From Prorocentrum cordatum (lineage: Eukaryota; Sar; Dinophyceae; Prorocentrales; Prorocentraceae): 64,000 nucleotides of DNA. The translations under genes and the position numbers were made by a program. A model generated the notes under the pieces. The model saw only the letters and a program-made list of their open reading frames with translations, made no database searches and had not been told where the DNA came from. Positions 45,101-51,723 of the stretch are shown in pieces. Each line of letters starts with the position of its first letter. The first letter of the stretch is position 1. The stretch spans positions 1 to 64,000 of the forward strand of contig CAUYUJ010020267.1 of assembly GCA_963575745.1 (NCBI GenBank). Direction: 5' to 3'.

Positions 45101-48100
45101 GATGATGTCGGAGTCTGGGTCCCACCCACTGTTCACGGCACGACGGCGGACCGTCGGCACGAAGTGGACGTGTGACCGGCCTGTTCCCCGTTTCTTCGTG
45201 TTGTGCTCGGGTCCACAGGACAGACCGTGCCACATAATGCCTTCGAAGGCACACCGCCGAGTGCCATGCATGGCGACTTCGGGGTACGGGGCCGGTCTCC
45301 CGGCAGGTTGGTCGCACAGTACAATATAGTTGTACAGCGACCATGGAGCTTTCAATGTCCATGAATGCCCCTGAGAGGCGCGGATGAAGATCTCGGGCTC
45401 ACCGGAGTTCCGCATTAACACCTTGAACTGAAGGCGCTGTTGTTCTTCTCCGTCTGGTTCACGGACATGAACCACTTCCATCATGATGGCTGCCAGTGGG
45501 TCAACCGTGCGAGCATGTAGGTTCGCATTGATGACTTTGGCCTCGTCACGTCTGGGATTATACCCGTCGTGTCTCGTTTTTCCTGTGATCCACGGATACT
45601 CAATCACGAGCTCCACGGGGTTAACCCAACCATCATGATCATCGAAGGGAGCCAGGTCCCACACAGGGTTGTGTGGTTTGTCTGGCGCATGTCTGCATAT
45701 CCTGCTGAGAGTTTTACTCAGCTGCTTGAGAGTGTGATTGGATCTAGGGACGATGTTTGCTTGCCTGCATTTCTTCATGAACGCCTCATCCACCGAGCGT
45801 ATCGGCGGGAACTTCCGCAAAGCAAGTCTATCCCTGATCACACTCGGAGTCCCACTAGTGAAGGACGTGTCTCCTGAGTGGTGCAGCTGACCCACGGGCG
45901 GGTTTCCCCGCACAGGAGCCTCTGTCACTGAAGAGGCTGCGGCTCCTGACGAGGAGGAAGCTGCAGCAGCAGCGCCCGGCGGGTTTCCCCGCGGTGATCC
46001 GCGACTGGCGCTACCCCTGATCGTCGGCACCCAGTTGCCCCTAGACAGAGCACCTTCGTCGGACCTCTTGGAACGGGCCGCCACAGGCGAAGCTGGCGCA
46101 GGGGCATACCCGGTGCGCTCGAAAGCTGCCGCCCTTTTAGCAATGGGGCTGCTGCGACTAGGCGGGCGTCTCCGTTCCTCCACAGGGTCCTGAGGTTGCT
46201 GCTTGGGTTCAGATGCTTGTGCAGGAGTTGCGCCAATCGGCGGTCTCGGAGTTGCAGAGCGAGGCGCCTCCATCTGCACATCTGGCCCAGGACCCTGAGA
46301 GCGCGCTTTCGGTTTCACCTCCGAAGACGACTTCGGTGCCGGGGTTTCACTCTTAGCCTTCGAAAGTAGTGGGAGCGGGGGGTTCCTGGCCCCCTTCATG
46401 TAAATCTTGTTGGAATCCTCCAACATCTTGCGAGTTGCCTCGCGTGCGCGTTCGTCTGCTATCCGCATGCGCTCCTCGTCCTCCGCAACACGTTGGGCCT
46501 TCTGTTCATCCTTAGATGTCAGTTCTGGTTGTTGGGACTGACTAGAAACGCCGGGCGAGTTTCCTCGCATACCAGGAAGACTAAAGAGCGCGTCTTTCTC
46601 TTCCTGGGTCATGGGCACCAGTCCTCCCCTTGGAACCGGGGTAGACTTCTCCTCTTCCTGTTTCGGACCCAAGTGGCCCAGGATCCCGAGACGACGATTC
46701 ACTTCTGCGATCTCGTCCTGTGTCATCGGGATCAGTGGCGGATGGCCCTCTTTATGATGGGTTTTGCCCCTGTTTGGGCTCAGACCTTCATTGTTGCCAA
46801 CGGGGCATCCTGGCCTGCGGTTCTGGAACGGCCGGGAACAAGGTCCGCAAACTGCTTGAGTCCTATACAACTTGCGAGCCGCGATGATGTCTCGCAGCTG
46901 CGTCCGCGCTGCTTCAATTTCAGGGCGGCGGATGTTTGTTGCAAGCTGATAGCCTCCGCGGATGGCTTTACCCTCAGCGTCCCTATAGGCAGGGCTGCCC
47001 TTGCCGAAGGCCCGGTGTTCCCCTTTTCGGCGTCTTGGGTCATTATACGGAAGCAGCTGGCCCCCTCGCCTGAGAGCGTGTTCTTTCGGGCCAGCTTGCC
47101 TCCACTCACGAGGAAGCCGAGCCTGTGGATGTGGCTCTCCTCTGACACGCGGATGGGAACGAGACCTTCCAGCATTCTCATCAGAAGAGGCTGCCGAAGC
47201 AGCCTGAGTGGTAGCCGGCGGAGGCGCCTGCGGAGGCTCCTGTGCGATCCCAGGTGGATCGGCCACGTGAGGCAGGTTTCCCTGCTGGCTGGAGCTCGGC
47301 GCAAATGACGCTTGTGCCGATGGTGATGGTCCTTCAGGCTCGTCAGGATCAAAGTCCACCTCTACCTCCCCGTTGACTTCCATCATGAGGATTGTAGCTT
47401 CGTCCTCGCATAGCCCGCAACCATCGCCCTCTTCTTCTTCTGATGTAGAACTACCAATGATGATGGCCATTGGCGCAGCCGGGACAGGCAGGCTTCCCTG
47501 CATAGCCGGCGTCTGTGCGTCGCTCGGCTGTCCCGGGGTAGGCGGCACGGTTGTCGGCTCAGGCTCGTTGCCGAGCACAGGCTGCCCGGCAATGTTGCGC
47601 ATGGCCGCGTTGTTCGGCCATAGTCCCACCGCCTGGAGACCCCATCCTGGCGGAGGAAGAGCCTGACCGCGCATGGCGATGGCCCTTTCAAGAGCATCAC
47701 GCCATCTCCCGCGGGAGTATATCACATGTCTCTGCACGTCCTCAGGATGCACGCTGTCGATGAGGGTCAGAGCTGCCAACGCTAACTCCGAGTCATCGCA
47801 GGCGTCGGTGTCCTGCAGCATCATGATGCCAGCTTCGATGCTCTCTTGACTCCCGGGATATGCGATGGTAAGTATCTCATGCATCCTCATGAGGGTTTGC
47901 AGCAGTGCACGTGGTCCGTACTCGCCCGGAGCAAGCGAACCAGGGGGTGCACATGGGATCTCTGGTTCACCTGCAATGAAAGCTTGAACAAACGCTTGAG
48001 ACTCCATATCTATAAGTTCCTCATTAGTTTGGGGGTAGGTCGGCCTGTTTCCAGGCGGGAGTTCAGGTGGAGGTTGGAGGTTGCGTTCAACCTCGGAAGG

Positions 48101-48373
48101 CGAGGCCTCCACAGTGATGTCCTCGTCGCTGCTTTCGTAGGCCATGATGTTGCCTGGGCTCCCGAACATCCAGTCGAAGAAAGACAAAGGCTGGTTTCCC
48201 AGCGTACCGTGATCCACGGGAGTGAGCTCCTTGTTGCCAATAACGAACCTGCGGACGTACTCGAGGTAGTACGCGTACAATCCATGACCATACGCCTCGA
48301 GCTCGTCGACGTTGTCCAAGCAACTGACCCAAGTGTTAAAATATCTGTTCCATGGCCTCAAAATCCTGGAGGC
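42131..48373 (-). CDS. Giant Pol segment: KptA/Tpt1-like, RING-H2 and protease domains
   Basis: About 2,080 codons without a stop. The frame opens after a UGA near 48374 and overlaps the Gag frame by about 27 bases (+1). Order: acidic/Pro-rich N-terminus (~1-420); charged, Arg/Lys/Glu-rich linker (~420-860); Tpt1/KptA-like RNA 2'-phosphotransferase (~840-1145); Gln/Pro/Met-rich linker; RING-H2 finger (~1668-1722); coiled linker; aspartic protease start (FLDDGGNSTLIDVGSKINIM, the DVGS being the catalytic DTG/DSG equivalent). About 16 hairpins are read as GNLP/GNPP/GNEP-type motifs, mostly in the linkers. Length is far above usual copia Gag-Pol spacing. TTG or polyprotein read-through rather than an ATG would be used. 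Confidence 0.75.
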   Translation of the reverse strand, partial: ASRILRPWNRYFNTWVSCLDNVDELEAYGHGLYAYYLEYVRRFVIGNKELTPVDHGTLGNQPLSFFDWMFGSPGNIMAYESSDEDITVEASPSEVERNLQPPPELPPGNRPTYPQTNEELIDMESQAFVQAFIAGEPEIPCAPPGSLAPGEYGPRALLQTLMRMHEILTIAYPGSQESIEAGIMMLQDTDACDDSELALAALTLIDSVHPEDVQRHVIYSRGRWRDALERAIAMRGQALPPPGWGLQAVGLWPNNAAMRNIAGQPVLGNEPEPTTVPPTPGQPSDAQTPAMQGSLPVPAAPMAIIIGSSTSEEEEGDGCGLCEDEATILMMEVNGEVEVDFDPDEPEGPSPSAQASFAPSSSQQGNLPHVADPPGIAQEPPQAPPPATTQAASAASSDENAGRSRSHPRVRGEPHPQARLPREWRQAGPKEHALRRGGQLLPYNDPRRRKGEHRAFGKGSPAYRDAEGKAIRGGYQLATNIRRPEIEAARTQLRDIIAARKLYRTQAVCGPCSRPFQNRRPGCPVGNNEGLSPNRGKTHHKEGHPPLIPMTQDEIAEVNRRLGILGHLGPKQEEEKSTPVPRGGLVPMTQEEKDALFSLPGMRGNSPGVSSQSQQPELTSKDEQKAQRVAEDEERMRIADERAREATRKMLEDSNKIYMKGARNPPLPLLSKAKSETPAPKSSSEVKPKARSQGPGPDVQMEAPRSATPRPPIGATPAQASEPKQQPQDPVEERRRPPSRSSPIAKRAAAFERTGYAPAPASPVAARSKRSDEGALSRGNWVPTIRGSASRGSPRGNPPGAAAAASSSSGAAASSVTEAPVRGNPPVGQLHHSGDTSFTSGTPSVIRDRLALRKFPPIRSVDEAFMKKCRQANIVPRSNHTLKQLSKTLSRICRHAPDKPHNPVWDLAPFDDHDGWVNPVELVIEYPWITGKTRHDGYNPRRDEAKVINANLHARTVDPLAAIMMEVVHVREPDGEEQQRLQFKVLMRNSGEPEIFIRASQGHSWTLKAPWSLYNYIVLCDQPAGRPAPYPEVAMHGTRRCAFEGIMWHGLSCGPEHNTKKRGTGRSHVHFVPTVRRRAVNSGWDPDSDIIIFVGHKAMQDGIKFMQGIKSDISAWHKAMQDGTKFCWSDNGVFLSEGNNGIIEPYYISHVEDLATGKHWHNPEYMGDRRARVPPAVLSAPGRWADVGSASVKHQWSRDQEGVDPPMVYLHREVGDHYSPAKLGNQPEVHQIFMITESEAGSAAPSRAPSQGPSAVSWQAISTSDLDQIAAALNPEQVEQLADRLYQQDPWAAGQGAMSAMATRNRQAMQGNLPINGLRAEMPEPQGDPQTFGRIFGEPARFEQMHGSPSQSMHTPRGMTPMATPPAQSPFGTPGRPATNGTLMERIAAARAEHGTALLNMMPPGTPTSQQGNLPGTPSHHRPFAGQTTVAGVPDDYRARVAAAVQQVQSHNLPHPSGQRWRPAWSWEPEGPNPRDLARQRAFIPAFNAHPSMAQGQRPPPAHMNPPLYPDGSRIPNKFVREMADQFHSLTNVRCSDQLMYPHMAFMPAPTTPDVAVQPTAHSISSGSRGVPDYIRQTYHTQRACFRRRQAVHNVRDHSRAAALEVVRNRGSPLRGNSPAVTPTASAPAARVPEVLDPVVDPPAAFMPSETVLERQRRVYPRAADVEVVTGMEDTCAVCLEEFQPRESVYRLSCNHLFHEGCWNSNVVGHVANQREGDPQQPPCAICRAPGIIASSFPWTGSFIQTLEQAARELRELRNMVEEMTARMLDRQTAQPQQQGNLPEEVRPPMETGYFDQLIPMTAPQQGNLPNTPQMSPQSGGGAEMALDPDQLRELRVRHFQNQMDNAHTTFMLDADNPETDGPSFDLSDSSVATAATAARAVDITATNEEFEEWLQYRDHLTNEGLQDIALHSYLTLTRRTTREQYKSMRDEYANWREERGDHVQHVSYFQCIDLVRMAEGRPYASVMRGNPPGSATDSRGNPPDGAADTSETVHIKQPSKTFLDDGGNSTLIDVGSKINIMGENTSRKFVQAAEAHGRACTFEPRSRLNINGVGEGSAPADTVGTFSIACECQGSTQLD
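43190..43355 (-). other. RING-H2 zinc finger domain within Pol
   Basis: CAVCLEEFQPRESVYRLSCN then HLFHEGCW and, after a longer loop, CAIC: Cys-x2-Cys, Cys-x-His-x2-His-x2-Cys, Cys-x2-Cys, a C3H2C3 RING with a stretched last loop. RING-H2 domains usually recruit E2 ubiquitin-conjugating enzymes. Position in a retrotransposon polyprotein suggests control of host or element protein stability, but that is inference. Confidence 0.85.
44920..45840 (-). other. KptA/Tpt1-like RNA 2'-phosphotransferase domain within Pol
   Basis: All signature blocks of the PTS_2-RNA family are readable in order: SKTLSRICRHAPD (Ser-Lys, Arg-His), DDHDGWVNPVELV, IFIRASQGHSW (RxxQGHS), AMHGTRRCAFEGIMWHGLS (HGT), GRSHVHFV (RxHVHF), DSDIIIFV, and KFCWSDNGVFLSEGNNGIIE (SxNGV). 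The family removes the 2'-phosphate at RNA splice junctions using NAD+. A 63-base in-frame duplication at 44996-45088 repeats KAMQDG(I/T)KF inside the domain. Catalytic Arg-His, Arg and HGT residues are kept. Confidence 0.85.
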
Positions 48374-48396
48374 TCAGATATTCGATGAATGGTTCA

Positions 48397-48418
48397 CTTG
48401 AGCCAAAATGGACTTCGG
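48397..48418 (-). other. Spliced-leader relic at the Gag/Pol boundary
   Basis: The minus strand contains CCATTTTGGCTCAAG exactly, preceded by CCGAAGT: compared with the SL core this is one substitution and one inserted base. It lies between the CCHC knuckle of Gag and the start of the giant Pol frame, on the sense strand. Confidence 0.75.
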
Positions 48419-48431
48419 TCGATCTGCCCTT

Positions 48432-50378
48432 TCAATTTCCCTTCGCTGGACAATCTCTCACAAGATGGTCGGTACTGTCGCATTCATGGCACTTAAGAAC
48501 CTGGCCGTCTCTACCTCGCGGGTTTCCCCGCCTACCCTTGCCTTTTCCTGAGGTCTCTCTACGGCCCTTGCCACGGCCCTTTCCCCCGAAAAATATCTCA
48601 TCATATTATTCATCTGAGAACCTCTGGAGGAATGCCGTGATACCTCGTCCGTTCAACCTCCGACGACCTCGTTTACCTTTACCTTTTCCCTTGAAGCTCC
48701 TCCGTATCCTCCTCCTAACACGACGCACTGGTTTTCGCGCGAACCTCCTCCACCTCCGTTTAGCCTGTTGTAATAACCAAAACAAATGCTCAGCACGCTG
48801 ATTGTCATTATCCATATTCATAATATCTGACCAATCTAAAGCTTCAACACCGTCTGATGATACAGTATCTGCGTCGGTGCCGGAGTCGAAATCCTCGTCT
48901 CCCAAATAGGTGGATACACCGTCGGTTAGGGGGTTTGAGTCACCCCATAGAGAACGGTGTGGTTGTGGTTCTCTAGAAGGAGGGCTGGTTGCCCAGCTTG
49001 GTTGTGATCGATCTCCTGCTAGTAGAGCAGTGGATTCTCCAGGGTCATCGGCCCAAATGCTTGGGGGCCCGTTCCCAGGCTGGGCTTCAGTGGTCAAGGT
49101 AGTGTAGAAATTTCCACTACCAGATCCCCTTCCCCTTCCAAACACAGATCCTATATTGCCGGGAGACCGTTCTGATAGGTGGCCTATCGAACGCATCCTT
49201 TCCAGCAACTCATCATACTGTTGTTGAGTTCGGGGCACTTGATGATTAAGTGGCTGTAAGAGTTGCATGGCTCGCTGGTTGCCGACGCCTAAGGCGCGGA
49301 ACATGATCGTGGTTAATAACTGGAAGTTGGGAAGGTCGAATCCAACCGACTGTGCCTCAAGTCGGGCCATTTCGAATCGGGTTAGTGTGACGTCGATTCG
49401 TTCTCCGTGAGGCGCATGAAAGTCGATGAGCTGTGTGCCGGAAGTGAGTTGACGCTCATCTTCCAGGCGCTCGAACTTCATGCTTAGGAGGAACATGATG
49501 TAGGTCACTGGGTCTGTGTGGACCCCATCGATGTCAGCACCATAGTTTATAATGTCAGGTGGTACCCTCATGGCGAGTGTCCTCGCTGGGCCACCTAGGC
49601 CGCGTTGTATGGCGGCCGCTTGGGCCTGTGGCGCCATGCGTCCGCTTGTGACGTTGAGCCACGCGTTGACCTCATAAACGTACTCGCGAAAAGGTACGTT
49701 GCCTTGAGGGTCCCAATATGGGCCATGTGTTTGCCCATCGGCACTGTTGTCTCCACGACGCATGTGTCCGATTGCTGCCCCCAGCGCGAACCATATAATA
49801 GCGAAAATAATCAGCCCAAGGCTACGTAGGTAAGGGTGCTTATTAGGCGCGTTGCCGCGCTGGGGTAGCGCCTTGCCAAGTCGTCGAGGCGCTCTATCTG
49901 GCGGATCTCTCCGCCCATGCTTCAGGCATTGCGCTTTTGGCTCGTTGCCGAGCGGTTGGTAGTAGCGCAATGATGAAGCGTATATGGTACCAATGTCGTT
50001 ATCTAGACGTCGTACCTCTCGCGTTGCTTCTTGCTCTTGGATAGATCCTCGTAAACGTACTGGGAGTGGTAGCGCAGGGTGGTAGGTGGTCACGAAGATC
50101 GCGCCGAAGAGTACGAGGCTAAGAAGAGCAAGAGCTGACCACACGAGAGTGCGGCCAGCTCCGCTACCAAGTCGAAAGTGAGCCTGGTAACTCAAATAGC
50201 ATCCGCTCCCATGGGGATCGAATGGCAGATAGCGTCCATTACCCTGCTGGGGTGGTTCAGTATGGGGAATGGACGGGTATGATAGGATAAGATCGATGTA
50301 TCGGTTTTTCCAGCACATAGCGAACACTAAGGTAAGTGTCCGGGCAAATAGGGCGCGCGTGCCTTGAGCCAAAGGCAA
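48432..50378 (-). CDS. Gag (capsid-nucleocapsid) with two membrane-like segments
   Basis: The frame from TTG at 50378 inside the LTR runs to TAA at 48606-48608 (590 codons), then stays open in the same frame to UGA 48432-48434. Residues ~75-110 (TLVWSALALLSLVLFGAIFV) and ~190-215 (SLGLIIFAIIWFALGAAIGH) are hydrophobic and could span a membrane, unusual for Gag. Capsid-like core ~235-430: FREYVYEVNAWLNV, QAAAIQRGLGGPARTLAMRV, FLLSMKFERLEDERQLTSGT, LTRFEMARLEAQSVGFDLPN. The basic region RRWRRFARKPVRRVRRRIRR and, beyond the TAA, CHECDSTDHLVRDC (CX2CX4HX4C knuckle) would bind RNA. The first in-frame ATG is about residue 21. Confidence 0.8.
50158..50169 (-). promoter_or_regulatory. Primer binding site (tRNA-iMet-like)
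   Basis: The minus strand reads TGGTAGCGGAGC immediately after the 5' LTR. It resembles the complement of initiator Met tRNA 3' ends (TGGTANC.GAG), the usual copia primer. It defines the LTR inner boundary at 50170 with no gap. Confidence 0.7.
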
Positions 50379-50436
50379 CGGCGCGCGAGCTATGCTCCCG
50401 ATACTATAACATCTCCCAAAGAGCTACCCTTAAAGT
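50170..50436 (-). repeat. 5' LTR
   Basis: 267 bp, 8 substitutions from the 3' LTR and no indels. Contains the SL-like 19-mer at 50363-50381 and the start of the Gag frame. Confidence 0.9.
50363..50381 (-). promoter_or_regulatory. Spliced-leader-like sequence in the 5' LTR
   Basis: CCGTTGCCTTTGGCTCAAG on the sense strand, identical to the 3' LTR copy, overlapping the first codons of the Gag frame. It could act as the mRNA 5' end or trans-splice remnant. Confidence 0.6.
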
Positions 50437-50441
50437 GAACA
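50437..50441. repeat. Target-site duplication of the LTR element (right copy)
   Basis: GAACA, identical to 34283-34287. Confidence 0.8.
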
Positions 50442-50640
50442 ACCAACCATGCAGTCAACTCGCTATGGCTTGCAGTCGGACTTGATTGGACAGTGCACGC
50501 GGGAGGACACAAGTCCCTTCCGAGGGCCACATTGCAATAGAAATGTAGGAGGCATGGGTCGCGAGGCACAAGACACACGGGTACCCCTGGTTTGGCAAAG
50601 CCCACCTACTATTCAGGGTCGACTGTAATGCCAAGCCCCT

Positions 50641-50865
50641 GCAAACGGGGCGTTAGTAAACGGGGCGACAGCTAAGGGGCATCTTCAAGCAGGAACGGGG
50701 CGACAGGGCATTCACCTCGCACGAATGCATGATAAATCGGGCCGACAAACATGTCGACACATCATCATAACTCTGGGCGGGGCGGTTTGCCTCGCACTTT
50801 CGCGTAGCAAAACAATGTGAAAACGCACCCTTAGCTATCGACCCGTTTACAAACACCCCGTTTGC
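50641..50865. mobile_element. Foldback/MITE-like element with ~38-bp inverted ends
   Basis: GCAAACGGGGCGTTAGTAAA continuing to GCTAAGGGG (50641-50679) is inverted at about 50828-50865 with about five mismatches. Weaker pairing continues outward (AATGCCAAG / CTTGGTAAT). The interior has ACGGGGCGACA repeats and no ORF. It starts about 200 bp from the LTR element's right edge. Confidence 0.7.
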
Positions 50866-51720
50866 ATGGCCTTGGTAATGGCCTCCCTACGCCGCAACAG
50901 CGCAGAATCGAGGGCCAGCAAGGCCGCCCGCAACGCCCGAAGCGCAACTTCAGCCCGCACGCATGCTCTGCATTACTGCCACCATGCTACCATGACAAGG
51001 GATATCGAATAAGGAACGAAGGGACGCTCCTCGCAGCAGCGAGCCTCGGCCCCTTAGCGGTCCCTGGAAACGACCAGACCTTTGTTCACCAATTCCGTTT
51101 TGCCGTTGCTTTGCAGTTTCTGGCGCCGTTTTTGTTCAATTCCGTCGCACTTTGTTTGCCGGCTCCAGTGGCTCTGGAGCCGTTTCTGTTTGCCGTTTCT
51201 GGTTGGATTTTTGACCGTTTCCAAATTCAAAACACTTTGGTTGGGAACGGTGAATAAACCGCCATGCCCCTCCCGGGGCCCACTAAGCTCAGCCCCGAAC
51301 AGGTCCCCGACCAAGGCTCAAGGAACGGGCCGGCAGCGAGCCCAAAGTGGTCCTGACTTCGGCGTCCTGACTGCAGCACGCCCGCCACGCCCACCACTCG
51401 CCCGCCACGCCTCCTGCGCCTCGGCGGGCACTGCGCCACCGCGCCGCCCTGCTCGTCGGGCCGCTCCCGCGGCCCCTGGCCGAGCGCCCCTGGCGGCCGA
51501 TATGGGATCCCGAGCGCCCCGGGTGGGCTGCAGGGGCGCGGGCCGCCGCCTCACTGCGACCTCTGGTGGCCGAGGCGGGGGCGGGGTCCGCCCGGCTCCG
51601 CTCCGACGCCTCAGCGGGGTCCTGGGACTGGCCCACGTCCTGGGCCGCCAGCTGCTGGGGGGGTGCTCCTCGTCCTTGACGGGTGTCCTCTGCTGCCGCG
51701 CACCACTGCGGTGGCTGCCC
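50866..51720. other. Intergenic, no gene recognised
   Basis: T-rich GTTT/CCGTTT-type repeats at 51090-51250, then GC-rich DNA with frames open on both strands. No domain seen. Confidence 0.45.
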
Positions 51721-51723
51721 CTC

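Larger units (their letters stand above)
34676..49953 (-). repeat. Dispersed family of ~30 GNRA-tetraloop mini-hairpins
   Basis: 14-nt units of form GCNNG-GNRA-CNNGC (minus strand). Perfect copies (plus-strand positions): 34676-34689, 34852-34865, 35461-35474, 36248-36261, 37149-37162, 38880-38893, 40485-40498, 40743-40756, 41800-41813, 42424-42437, 42457-42470, 42946-42959, 43027-43040, 43519-43532, 43929-43942, 44131-44144, 44434-44447, 44695-44708, 45898-45911, 45979-45992, 46556-46569, 47272-47285, 47563-47576, 48043-48056, 48190-48203, 48518-48531, 48984-48997, 49067-49080, 49847-49860, 49940-49953. Loops are GAAA (most), GCAA (six) or GGAA (one). Middle pairs vary with compensation (AG/CT, GG/CC, GA/TC, TC/GA, TG/CA, CT/AG, AC/GT, GC/GC); two use G-T wobble. 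Degenerate relatives lie at 34826, 37517, 44386 and 47488. Most coding copies read x-G-N-x-P; those at 36248, 43929 and 48984 are in other phases and two are non-coding. Confidence 0.9.
34288..50436 (-). mobile_element. 16.1-kb Ty1/copia-type LTR retrotransposon
   Basis: Full-length: 267-bp LTRs (34288-34554 and 50170-50436), 5-bp duplication, primer site at 50158-50169. Sense order is Gag, accessory/protease ORF, Rossmann-like segments, integrase, RT-RNase H; integrase before RT is the copia order. Frames used (first coding base modulo 3) are 2 for Gag, 1 for protease and the following segment, 0 for integrase, 1 for RT, so two +1-type and one -1-type (or restart) transitions separate them. 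Isolated in-frame stops lie at 48608 (TAA), 48434 (TGA), 42133 (TGA), 41725 (TGA), 41443 (TGA), 38280 (TAG) and 37947 (TGA). It carries about 30 GNRA hairpins and unusual KptA-like and RING domains. About 3% LTR divergence suggests a moderately recent insertion. Confidence 0.9.

Noticed and set aside
42424-48056. Hairpin array as CRISPR or bacterial REP elements
   Set aside because: Irregular spacing, no spacers, embedded in a eukaryotic retrotransposon with stem covariation.
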